From Persephonella sp. (lineage in GTDB: Bacteria > Aquificota > Aquificia > Aquificales > Hydrogenothermaceae): 8,652 nt of DNA. A program made the translations under genes and the position numbers. Where the stretch lies: contig JALTAS010000183.1 of assembly GCA_027058925.1 (NCBI GenBank), forward strand, positions 1 through 8,652, given 5' to 3'. The stretch's first letter is position 1, and each line of letters opens with the position of its first letter. Below are positions 1-6,834 of this stretch, piece after piece. A model generated the notes under the pieces. The model made no database searches. It saw only the letters and a program-made list of their open reading frames with translations, and was not told the DNA's origin.

Positions 1-265
1 CATTTACGGAACATCAGAAGATGATCAGTTTTTAGATAAAATGAGGCTTTTTATAATATATCTTCAGGAGTATTACTTTGATTTTTATACAAAAAATATA
101 GTTGAAGAGCCTCTTTTATCAGGGAAAGAAATAATGGAGATTTTAGGTATTCCTTCATCCCCTTTGGTCGGCAAAATAAAACAGCAGCTGATAAAACAGC
201 AGATAAAAGGAGAAATAAAAACAAAAGATCAGGCTGTTAGTTTTATAAAATCCCTTAAGCTATAA
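1..265 (+). CDS. tRNA nucleotidyltransferase (CCA-adding / poly(A) polymerase family), C-terminal fragment
   Basis: This reading frame is open from the left edge (first full codon at position 2) and ends with TAA at 263-265, giving 87 residues of a protein that begins upstream. The C-terminal part matches the tail of class II tRNA nucleotidyltransferases: L-x-G-K-E-I-M-E-x-L-G-I, then P-L-V-G-K-I, then G-E-I-K-T-K-D-Q-A, the tRNA-binding end of the family. Such enzymes add CCA (or, in some Aquificota, only CC or only A) to tRNA 3' ends. The catalytic nucleotidyltransferase head lies outside the window, so CCA-adding, split-activity and poly(A) polymerase cannot be told apart. An internal ATG at 41 is not the start, because the frame continues upstream of it with family-like sequence. 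The end overlaps the convergent mnmA gene by 11 bp. The tRNA gene at 8300-8373 lacks an encoded CCA and would need this type of enzyme. Confidence 0.82.
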   Translation, partial: IYGTSEDDQFLDKMRLFIIYLQEYYFDFYTKNIVEEPLLSGKEIMEILGIPSSPLVGKIKQQLIKQQIKGEIKTKDQAVSFIKSLKL

Positions 266-1316
266 TTCCCCCACCTAAGAGCTTATCACCGCTGTACAGT
301 GCAAGAACCTGTCCTGAAGCAAACTTAATCTGAGGTTCTCTAAAGTAAAACCTGTATTTATCCCCTTTCTTTTCAAAACCTTTTAGATCTATTGGTTTTT
401 GTCTATATCTTCCCTGAGCCTTTAGATCAAGGTTATGGAGGTTTTCTTCAGGAACAAAAAGATTAAGACTCTCTGTCTCAACATAATCTGTCATAAGATC
501 TTCTTTTGTTCCGACTATAAGAGCGTTTTCCTCAGGAATTTTTTCTAAAACATAAAGAGGTTCTTTCCATGCAACGCCTAAACCTCTTCTCTGACCTATA
601 GTGTAGTTTGCCAGACCTGTATGTGTTCCAATCTTTTTACCGCTTTTTAGGAGTATATCTCCCTCTGATGGTGGTAGAAGACCTGTTTCATCAAGATATT
701 CCCCGGGGGTTTTTCCTGCGGTAAAGCATATCTCAAAGCTTTCAGACTTTTTTGCCACAGGTATTTTATATTTTTCTGCTATCTTTCTTGTCTCTTCTTT
801 TGTGAGATCTACAAGGGGAAATATAAGATAATCAAGGACTTCTTTTTCAAGAAGAGCCATAAAGTAAGACTGATCTTTGTTTTTGTCTTTACCTCTTTTT
901 ATTACATTGTATCCTTCAAACTTATCTATACCCAGATAATGACCTGTTGATAGCAGATCAACACCTAAAATCTCCTTTACATATTTAGCCAGTAATCCTG
1001 TTTTTACCTCTCTGTTACATATACTGCAAGGGTTTGGAGTTTTACCTTTTTTATACTGCTCAACAAAGTAATCAATAACTTTTTTTCTGAATATACCCTC
1101 CCAGTCAAGCACATAGTGTTCTATTCCCAGGTAAGAAGCCACCCTTTTTGCATCTTTTACATCTTCAGGGGAACAGCATACCTGCAGACCTGTATCACAT
1201 GATATAGAACTCATTTTCAAAGTAATCCCTATAACATCAAAGCCTTTTTCTTTAAGCAGAAGGGCGGCTACAGATGAGTCCACCCCTCCACTCATTGCGA
1301 CTGCGATTTTTTTCAT
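255..1316 (-). CDS. mnmA: tRNA-specific 2-thiouridylase MnmA
   Basis: MnmA makes the 2-thio group of s2U at wobble position 34 of Lys, Glu and Gln tRNAs in the cytoplasm, using ATP and sulfur relayed from a cysteine desulfurase. The 353-residue protein has the usual family length. The N-terminal ATP-pyrophosphatase loop SGGVDS is at residues 9-14. A C-C-S-x-E-D motif is at 47-52. The catalytic region N-P-C-S-I-C-N is at 95-101, with C100 in the nucleophile position. The second catalytic cysteine is C197 in E-I-C-F. The conserved Y-T-I-G-Q-R-R-G-L block is at 238-246, followed by the C-terminal beta-barrel domains. The ATG at 1316 is directly followed by K-K-I-A-V-A-M-S-G-G, as expected. It starts 2 bp after the pilC stop and has no well-placed Shine-Dalgarno, so translation is probably coupled to pilC. 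The D-to-C change in the usual N-P-D-x-x-C motif (C97) is a variant I recall from other bacterial MnmA proteins. Confidence 0.95.
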   Translation of the reverse strand: MKKIAVAMSGGVDSSVAALLLKEKGFDVIGITLKMSSISCDTGLQVCCSPEDVKDAKRVASYLGIEHYVLDWEGIFRKKVIDYFVEQYKKGKTPNPCSICNREVKTGLLAKYVKEILGVDLLSTGHYLGIDKFEGYNVIKRGKDKNKDQSYFMALLEKEVLDYLIFPLVDLTKEETRKIAEKYKIPVAKKSESFEICFTAGKTPGEYLDETGLLPPSEGDILLKSGKKIGTHTGLANYTIGQRRGLGVAWKEPLYVLEKIPEENALIVGTKEDLMTDYVETESLNLFVPEENLHNLDLKAQGRYRQKPIDLKGFEKKGDKYRFYFREPQIKFASGQVLALYSGDKLLGGGIIA

Positions 1317-1318
1317 CT

Positions 1319-2527
1319 TTATTTAATGAGCTCACCCATCTTGAATATTGGTAGATAAAGGGCTATGAGGATAACACCTACTATACTTCCGATAAACACC
1401 ATAAGAAGCGGCTCAATCGTTGATATAAGACCTTCAACAGCTCTATCAACCTCATCCTCAAAGAAGTTTGCAATTGTATCAAGCATCTCATCAAGCCTTC
1501 CTGTATCCTCACCAACCCTTACCATCGCGATTAATATAGGCGGGAATATTTTTGGATCAAGTGATTTGTAGATTTCCTGACCTTTTTCAACTTTGTCCTT
1601 CGCTTCTAAAACCGCTTTTTCTATAATAACATTACCTGCAACGCTGGAGGAGATTTCCAATGATCTCATAATTGGAACACCACCAGTTATCAAAGTGGCA
1701 AGGGTTCTTGAAAACTTTGCTATCGCTCCTTTGAGGAATATATTTCCAAGAATAGGAAGATGAAGAAAAATTCTGTGATAGCCCTCCTTACCTGCTCTTG
1801 TGCTGTAGATAAACTTGTTCAGTATCACAAGGCCTATCAGTCCTATTATGATATACAGGATATTACTTTTGACCAGATTACTTGCATCAATTAAAAGCTG
1901 AGTTAAAAATGGAAGCTGTCCACCCATACTTGCGTATAAATTGGCAAATGTAGGAACTATAAATGTGAGAATTCCCAGAACTATAACTGTTGCTATAACA
2001 ACAACCATCGCAGGATACCAGGATGCACTGACTATCTTTCTTTTTATTGCTGCGATCTTTTCGTAGTAGTTTGTTGCTCTTTGGAGTATTACATCAAGGT
2101 TTCCAGATTCTTCAGCAGCTTCTATCAGGTTGACCAGAAACTCTGGAAATACTTTTGGGTGCTTTGCCATTGCTTTTGAAAGAGACATTCCAGCAACAAC
2201 ATCCTCTTTTACTTTTTTTAATGTGTCTGCCAGTGTTTTGTTAGGCATCTGTTCTGATAAAATCTCGAGGGATTCAGCTATACCCACACCGGCGTTTATC
2301 ATCGCACCAAGCTGTCTTGTAAATAATGCCAGATCTTTCTCTTTTACTTTTGGTTTGAAAATATTTATCTCAAGGCTTATCTGTTTTGCCGGTGCTATCT
2401 GGAGTTTTATTTCCTCAAAACCTCTTTTTTCAAGCTCCATCTGTGCTGCACCTGCATCAGGTGCATATATAACATCCTCCCTTACAACCCCGTATTTATC
2501 CCTTGCCACGTATTTAAACTTTGGCAT
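1319..2527 (-). CDS. pilC: Type IV pilus inner-membrane platform protein PilC (GspF family)
   Basis: PilC is the polytopic inner-membrane protein on which the PilB and PilT motors act to insert or remove pilin subunits. The 402-residue length is typical. A short N-terminal region with the family pattern F-K-Y-V-A-R-D and the G-V-V-R-E-D-type beta segment precedes two T2SSF repeats, at about 66-190 and 268-391. Each repeat carries the usual F-x-R-x-L/T-A-x-L-I-x-x-G-V-P/G-I sequence (F69 to I83, F272 to I286), and the second has E-x-T-G-R-L at 340-345. Hydrophobic membrane segments are visible at about 171-193, 222-241 and 374-396. The start is supported by a strong Shine-Dalgarno in the 12-bp gap after pilT. 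GspF of a type II secretion system is the alternative, but the adjacent pilT argues for pili. Confidence 0.93.
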   Translation of the reverse strand: MPKFKYVARDKYGVVREDVIYAPDAGAAQMELEKRGFEEIKLQIAPAKQISLEINIFKPKVKEKDLALFTRQLGAMINAGVGIAESLEILSEQMPNKTLADTLKKVKEDVVAGMSLSKAMAKHPKVFPEFLVNLIEAAEESGNLDVILQRATNYYEKIAAIKRKIVSASWYPAMVVVIATVIVLGILTFIVPTFANLYASMGGQLPFLTQLLIDASNLVKSNILYIIIGLIGLVILNKFIYSTRAGKEGYHRIFLHLPILGNIFLKGAIAKFSRTLATLITGGVPIMRSLEISSSVAGNVIIEKAVLEAKDKVEKGQEIYKSLDPKIFPPILIAMVRVGEDTGRLDEMLDTIANFFEDEVDRAVEGLISTIEPLLMVFIGSIVGVILIALYLPIFKMGELIK

Positions 2528-2533
2528 TACTTA

Positions 2534-2539
2534 CCTCCC
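2534..2539 (-). promoter_or_regulatory. Strong Shine-Dalgarno of pilC
   Basis: On the minus strand GGGAGG lies in the 12-bp pilT-pilC gap, 6 nt before the pilC ATG at 2527. It is the strongest ribosome binding site in the window, which suggests pilC is translated independently of pilT despite sharing its transcript. Confidence 0.75.
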
Positions 2540-3625
2540 TTATCTTAAGGTTTTGAGCATTCTCTCTAATTCTTGAGGTTCAGGAGATACCTTGAATCCG
2601 TCATCTTCTGTTATCCATCCCTCCTTAATCGCCCTGTATATTGACTGGTTCATAGTCTGCATTCCAGTTCCGACCTGTCCAGACTGCATGAGACCGTAAA
2701 TCTGGTGTATCTTGTTTTCTCTTATAAGATTTCTTATACCTGTTGTTGGGATCAAGACCTCATGAACCAGAACCCTTCCTCCACCAATTCTGGGTAATAA
2801 CCTTTGTGATATAACACCTTGCAGAACGAAGCTAAGCTCTGTTCTTATCTGATCTTGTTCATTTTCAGGAAAGACATTTATTATACGGTTTATTGTCTGT
2901 ATGGCTGTATTTGTGTGGAGCGTTGCGAAAACAAGGTGACCTGTTTCAGCAGCTGTAAGAGCAGCCCTTATTGTCTCAAGATCCCTCATCTCACCAACAA
3001 GTATAACGTCCGGATCTTCCCTCAATGCATATTTTAAGGCTATTGAGAAACCTGCCGTATCGTTTCCCACCTCTCTCTGTGCAACAAGAGATTTTTTGTG
3101 GGGGAAGAGATACTCAATAGGATCTTCAATTGTTATTATATGGTACGGGTAGTTTGTATTTATGTAGTCTATCATTGATGCAAGAGTTGTTGTTTTACCT
3201 GAACCTGTTGGACCTGTAACAAGAACAAGACCCATACTTTTTCTACAAAGCTCTTTAACTGAAGGGATAAGTCCAAGTTCCTCCATAGGTTTTATCTCAT
3301 ATGGAATTCTCCTTAAGGCTGCTGCAACACTACCTCTTTGCCTGTAAACATTTACCCTGAACCTTCCAAGCCCTTTAATACCGATGGAGAAGTCAACCTC
3401 ATTCTTTTCCTCAAAAGTCCTTTTTTGTTTTTCATTCATTATGGAGTAAATGAATTTCTGTGTATCTTTTGGGTACATAACAGGATAGTCAGATAGATAA
3501 ACGATTTTACCATCAACCCTTACAGTTGGAGGTGCTCCTGCTGTAATATGAATATCTGTGGCATCTCTTTCTATAGCTACTTTTGCAATTTCATCAATGG
3601 TAAAAGAAAGTTTTTCCTGTTCCAT
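2540..3625 (-). CDS. pilT: Type IV pilus retraction ATPase PilT
   Basis: PilT is a cytoplasmic hexameric AAA-like ATPase that depolymerises the pilus and powers twitching motility and DNA uptake. The 361 residues match PilT length. An N-terminal PAS-like domain (about 1-110, with A-T-D-I-H-I-T-A-G at 22-30) is followed by the RecA-like domain. Walker A GPTGSGKT is at 138-145, the Asp box T-I-E-D-P-I-E-Y at 165-172, Walker B D-P-D-V-I-L-V-G-E-M-R-D at 204-215 and the His box G-H-L-V-F-A-T-L-H at 229-237. The retraction-specific C-terminal motif appears as G-I-R-N-L-I-R-E at 296-303 (usually A-I-R-N-L), followed by G-M-Q-T-M-N-Q-S, where family members usually have D in place of N. No tetracysteine motif is present, which separates it from PilB. 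A GAGGT at 3634-3638 sits 8 nt before the ATG. It lies 21 bp after pilB. Confidence 0.95.
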   Translation of the reverse strand: MEQEKLSFTIDEIAKVAIERDATDIHITAGAPPTVRVDGKIVYLSDYPVMYPKDTQKFIYSIMNEKQKRTFEEKNEVDFSIGIKGLGRFRVNVYRQRGSVAAALRRIPYEIKPMEELGLIPSVKELCRKSMGLVLVTGPTGSGKTTTLASMIDYINTNYPYHIITIEDPIEYLFPHKKSLVAQREVGNDTAGFSIALKYALREDPDVILVGEMRDLETIRAALTAAETGHLVFATLHTNTAIQTINRIINVFPENEQDQIRTELSFVLQGVISQRLLPRIGGGRVLVHEVLIPTTGIRNLIRENKIHQIYGLMQSGQVGTGMQTMNQSIYRAIKEGWITEDDGFKVSPEPQELERMLKTLR

Positions 3626-3646
3626 GATTTATTACCTCAAAATTTT

Positions 3647-5383
3647 TTACTTTATCAGAACCCTCTCCACTTCTGCTATATCTGTTATTCCTCTTTTTAC
3701 CTTTTGCAAAGCATTTTGAAACAATGTTTTCATACCGTTTTTTACAGCAAGCTCTTTTAATTGTGTTGCATTTGCACCTGAAAGAATAGCTTTTCTTATA
3801 TTATCGTCTATCTCAAGTATTTCATGAACGGCTGTTCTTCCTCTGTAACCTGTTTTGTTACATCTTTCACAGCCATCTGGATTGTGTGTAAAAAACTCCC
3901 CATTCTTAATATCATCTTCAGAAAGTCCAAGCCCTAACCAGAACTCATCAGGGTATTTAGCAGGAAGTTTACACTTCTCACACAGTTTCCTTACAAGCCT
4001 CTGGGCTATTATCATGTTTACCGCCGTTCCAACGAGGAAATTTTCCACACCTATATCTATCAGCCTTGTGATGGAAGAAGGGGCATCGTTTGTGTGGAGT
4101 GTGGAGAAAACGAGGTGTCCTGTCAGGGCAGCTTTTATTGATATTTCTGCTGTTTCCCTATCCCTTATCTCACCAACAAGTATAATATCTGGATCCTGCC
4201 TTAAAAATGATCTTAAAGCTTCGGCAAATGTAAGACCTATATGTTCTTTTATCTGAACCTGATTAATTCCTGGAATAGAAACCTCAACAGGGTCTTCAGC
4301 TGTTGATATGTTAACATCTTCTGTGTTCCTTTCCATCAGAGCTGTGTAAAGGGTTGTTGTTTTACCAGAACCTGTTGGTCCTGTGACAAGAACCATTCCC
4401 CAAGGGCTGTATATGGCCTTTCTGATTTTCTCAAGATCCTCAGGTTCAAAACCAAGATCCTCAAGTTTTAATCCAAGGTATGACTGGGCATCCTGAATCC
4501 TCATTACAACTTTTTCACCATAAACGGTGGGAACTATGGACACCCTTAGATCAATCGGTCTCCTGTCAATCCTTACTCTTATTCTACCATCCTGTGGGAG
4601 CCTCTTTTCTGCTATATCAAGATTTGCCATTATTTTATATCTTGCAACAAGAGCATCTTTGATGTTTACAGGAAGTCTTTGAACTGTTCTCAGGATACCG
4701 TCTATCCTGTATCTCACCCTCAGTTCTTTCTCAAAAGGCTCTATATGAATATCTGAAGCCCCCTGTCTTACAGCATTTACTATAAAAAGCCTGGAGGCTT
4801 TTACAATAGGAGCTTCCTCAGCACCTGCTATAGCTTCACTAACATTTATCTCTTCTTCTTTCTGGTATTCTTCCTCAACTTCAGCATCAAGTCCTATATT
4901 ATCCAGAATTTCTGTGGGAGCGGCCATTCTGCTGTAACTCTCAAGAAGTTTCTGAAGTTCTGTATAGGAAGCAACAAGTATCTCTATATTTTTAATGCCA
5001 AGAAACTTCAGATAATGAATAATCTCTTTATCAATTGGGTTAAATGCGGCTATAGTCAGTTTTTCAGTTTCTTTATCATATTTGACCGGTGCAAATTTTT
5101 TCTTTGCCATATAACTGTAAGGTATGTTTGAGAGAATTGATTCATCAACATCTGTTTCCATACCTGCATCATAAGATTTGAGATTTAAAAAATTGACAAA
5201 AAATTCCTTTATTTTGTTTTCGTCAGCGGTTTTGCTTTCTACAAGATAGGTCAGGATGTCTGTAAATTCCCTGCTATCAACATTTGGATTATTTCTTACC
5301 TTTTCTGCAGGAACAATCCCCTGAGAAACCATTAATCGGAGGAATGTTAACTTTCTTCTGCTTTGAAAATCAATATCACTCAT
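3647..5383 (-). CDS. pilB: Type IV pilus assembly (extension) ATPase PilB
   Basis: PilB is the cytoplasmic hexameric ATPase that drives pilin polymerisation at the PilC platform. At 578 residues it has normal family length. The N-terminal GspE/MshE-N-type region spans about 1-150. An acidic linker rich in Glu (about 166-190) leads to the PAS-like N2 domain with A-S-D-I-H-I-E-P at 209-216. The motor domain has Walker A GPTGSGKT at 335-342, the Asp box S-T-A-E-D-P-V-E at 360-367, Walker B D-P-D-I-I-L-V-G-E-I-R-D at 397-408 and the His box G-H-L-V-F-S-T-L-H at 422-430. A zinc-binding tetracysteine motif is complete (C468, C471, C505, C508); it marks PilB/GspE and is absent from PilT. It is first in the cluster, so transcription probably starts in the 89-bp region upstream. 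A weak AGG lies 7 nt before the ATG. GspE is the alternative, made unlikely by the neighbouring pilT. Confidence 0.95.
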   Translation of the reverse strand: MSDIDFQSRRKLTFLRLMVSQGIVPAEKVRNNPNVDSREFTDILTYLVESKTADENKIKEFFVNFLNLKSYDAGMETDVDESILSNIPYSYMAKKKFAPVKYDKETEKLTIAAFNPIDKEIIHYLKFLGIKNIEILVASYTELQKLLESYSRMAAPTEILDNIGLDAEVEEEYQKEEEINVSEAIAGAEEAPIVKASRLFIVNAVRQGASDIHIEPFEKELRVRYRIDGILRTVQRLPVNIKDALVARYKIMANLDIAEKRLPQDGRIRVRIDRRPIDLRVSIVPTVYGEKVVMRIQDAQSYLGLKLEDLGFEPEDLEKIRKAIYSPWGMVLVTGPTGSGKTTTLYTALMERNTEDVNISTAEDPVEVSIPGINQVQIKEHIGLTFAEALRSFLRQDPDIILVGEIRDRETAEISIKAALTGHLVFSTLHTNDAPSSITRLIDIGVENFLVGTAVNMIIAQRLVRKLCEKCKLPAKYPDEFWLGLGLSEDDIKNGEFFTHNPDGCERCNKTGYRGRTAVHEILEIDDNIRKAILSGANATQLKELAVKNGMKTLFQNALQKVKRGITDIAEVERVLIK

Positions 5384-5472
5384 TTTATAACCTGAAAATT
5401 TTTTGTTTATGGTTGTTATTATATAATATTAGGAAATTTGTATAAAAAAGCTATAAAATCAGGAGAAAAGTA
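5384..5472. promoter_or_regulatory. Divergent promoter region between pilB and accC
   Basis: This 89-bp, very AT-rich gap separates two divergent transcription units and is the longest non-coding stretch in the window. It contains the perfect 10-bp palindrome ATTATATAAT at 5418-5427, which reads TATAAT on both strands (5422-5427 plus, 5423-5418 minus). For pilB a -35-like TTTATA (4 of 6 matches to TTGACA) lies on the minus strand at 5446-5441 with an ideal 17-bp spacer, implying a leader of about 27 nt. For accC the -10 is consensus but the upstream sequence at the -35 position is only a T-run, with a predicted leader of about 38 nt. The assignments are pattern matches to the sigma-70 consensus and are not proven. 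Confidence 0.55.
5461..5466 (+). promoter_or_regulatory. Ribosome binding site fixing the TTG start of accC
   Basis: AGGAGA lies 6 nt upstream of the TTG at 5473. No ATG or GTG in frame between the promoter region and the conserved A-N-R-G-E-I-A block has comparable spacing, so this site decides in favour of the non-ATG start. Confidence 0.75.
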
Positions 5473-6834
5473 TTGAAAGAGCTTGTTAATATCAAAAGAG
5501 TGCTTATAGCAAATAGGGGAGAAATAGCTATAAGGGCTATAAGGGCTATCAGAGAGTTAGGTGGGGAATCAATAGCCGTTTACTCTGAAGCAGACAGAGA
5601 CTCAATGCATGTAAAACTTGCTGATTACTCAATATGTATAGGAAAAGCCCCCTCTGATAAAAGTTACCTTCATATACCCTCAATTCTGTCTGCTATAGAG
5701 ATATCATACGCAGATGCTGTATATCCAGGATATGGGTTTTTGGCTGAAAATCCAAACTTTGCATCTATTTTGGAAAAATCAAACATTAAATTCATAGGTC
5801 CAAAATCAAAAACAATCAAGCTTACCGGAGACAAGGCAGCAGCAAGAAAGGCAGCTCAGGAAGCGAATGTTCCCATAATTCCAGGAAGTCCTCCTGTTGA
5901 AACTCTTAAGGAGGCGTTGGAGGTTGCAGACAAAATAGGATATCCAGTTCTCCTGAAGGCGGCTGCAGGCGGTGGTGGAAGAGGTATGAGAGTTGCACAT
6001 TCACCTCAGGAGCTTTCAAGACTTCTGCCTGTTGCCCAGAGAGAAGCTGAAACAAATTTTGGTGACAGCCGTGTCTACATAGAGAAGTTTATCCAGAACC
6101 CTAAACATATTGAGATACAGATACTGGCCGATGAGCATGGAAATGTTGTTTATATAGGAGACAGGGAATGTTCAATCCAGAGGAGACACCAGAAACTTCT
6201 TGAAGAATCCCCATCTCCTTTTATCACAAAAAAGGTTAGAAAAGAGATGGGAGAAGCCGCTGTTAGATTTGCAAAGCATGTTGGCTTTACAGGAGCAGGA
6301 ACTGTAGAGTTTATAGTTGACAAAGATATGAACTTTTATTTTATAGAGATGAACGGTAGAATACAGGTTGAGCACCCCGTTTCAGAGATGACAAGCGGTA
6401 TAGATCTTGTTGCATGGCAGCTTCTTATAGCAGATGGACAGGAACTTGATTTTACTCAAAAGGATATAAAAAACACCGGCCACGCGATAGAGTTCAGAAT
6501 AAATGCTGAGGATCCTGAAACATTTACCCCAAATCCGGGGAAAATTGAGGATCTTTATCTTCCAGGTGGTTTTGGCGTCAGGGTAGATACCCATATATAC
6601 AGGGGATATACAGTTCCTCCGTATTATGACTCTTTAATAGCAAAACTTATTGTTTATGGAAAAAACAGGGAAGAGGCTATAATAAGAGGGAAAAGAGCGT
6701 TAACAGAGCTAATAATAGGTGGAATAAAAACGACAAAGGATTTTCATCTCAAAATTCTAAAAGATGAGGAGTTTCTTTCCGGAAAATACACAACATCACT
6801 TGTTGATAATAAGTATCTGGGAATAAAAGAATGA
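5473..6834 (+). CDS. accC: Biotin carboxylase subunit of acetyl-CoA carboxylase (AccC)
   Basis: AccC is an ATP-grasp enzyme that carboxylates biotin on the carrier protein AccB using bicarbonate and ATP, the first half-reaction of acetyl-CoA carboxylase. The 453 residues fit the single-domain AccC length. The N-terminal block A-N-R-G-E-I-A is at 13-19, followed by Y-P-G-Y-G-F-L at 84-90 and the glycine-rich ATP loop K-A-A-A-G-G-G-G-R-G-M at 162-172. The Q-R-R-H-Q-K block is at 236-241. The catalytic E-M-N-G-R-I-Q-V-E-H-P block is at 292-302, with Arg342 in F-R-I-N-A-E-D-P. Residues corresponding to E. coli His236, Lys238, Glu288, Asn290, Arg292, Glu296 and Arg338 are all present. Gly295 replaces the common Thr or Pro. 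Translation starts at TTG with AGGAGA 6 nt before it. The stop overlaps the next gene's start (ATGA). A pyruvate or 2-oxoglutarate carboxylase subunit is possible, since no accB or carboxyltransferase gene is adjacent, but the sequence resembles E. coli AccC along its whole length. Confidence 0.88.
   Translation: MKELVNIKRVLIANRGEIAIRAIRAIRELGGESIAVYSEADRDSMHVKLADYSICIGKAPSDKSYLHIPSILSAIEISYADAVYPGYGFLAENPNFASILEKSNIKFIGPKSKTIKLTGDKAAARKAAQEANVPIIPGSPPVETLKEALEVADKIGYPVLLKAAAGGGGRGMRVAHSPQELSRLLPVAQREAETNFGDSRVYIEKFIQNPKHIEIQILADEHGNVVYIGDRECSIQRRHQKLLEESPSPFITKKVRKEMGEAAVRFAKHVGFTGAGTVEFIVDKDMNFYFIEMNGRIQVEHPVSEMTSGIDLVAWQLLIADGQELDFTQKDIKNTGHAIEFRINAEDPETFTPNPGKIEDLYLPGGFGVRVDTHIYRGYTVPPYYDSLIAKLIVYGKNREEAIIRGKRALTELIIGGIKTTKDFHLKILKDEEFLSGKYTTSLVDNKYLGIKE

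Noticed and set aside
256..285. Inverted repeat TAAGCT / AGCTTA spanning the convergent gene ends, a possible terminator
   Set aside because: Only 6 bp of mostly A-T stem around an 18-nt loop, with no U-tract directly after it on either strand, so it is unlikely to terminate or fold stably at high temperature.
1365..4662. Several plus-strand open frames of 60-148 codons antisense to pilC, pilT and pilB
   Set aside because: They are Ser/Cys-rich or otherwise unlike the other proteins of the window, lack ribosome binding sites, and lie wholly opposite strongly conserved genes. They are reading-frame shadows.
5441..5446. TATAAA as an alternative -10 for accC
   Set aside because: No acceptable -35 at 16-18 bp and no correctly spaced TGn extension; the TATAAT at 5422-5427 is a better match.
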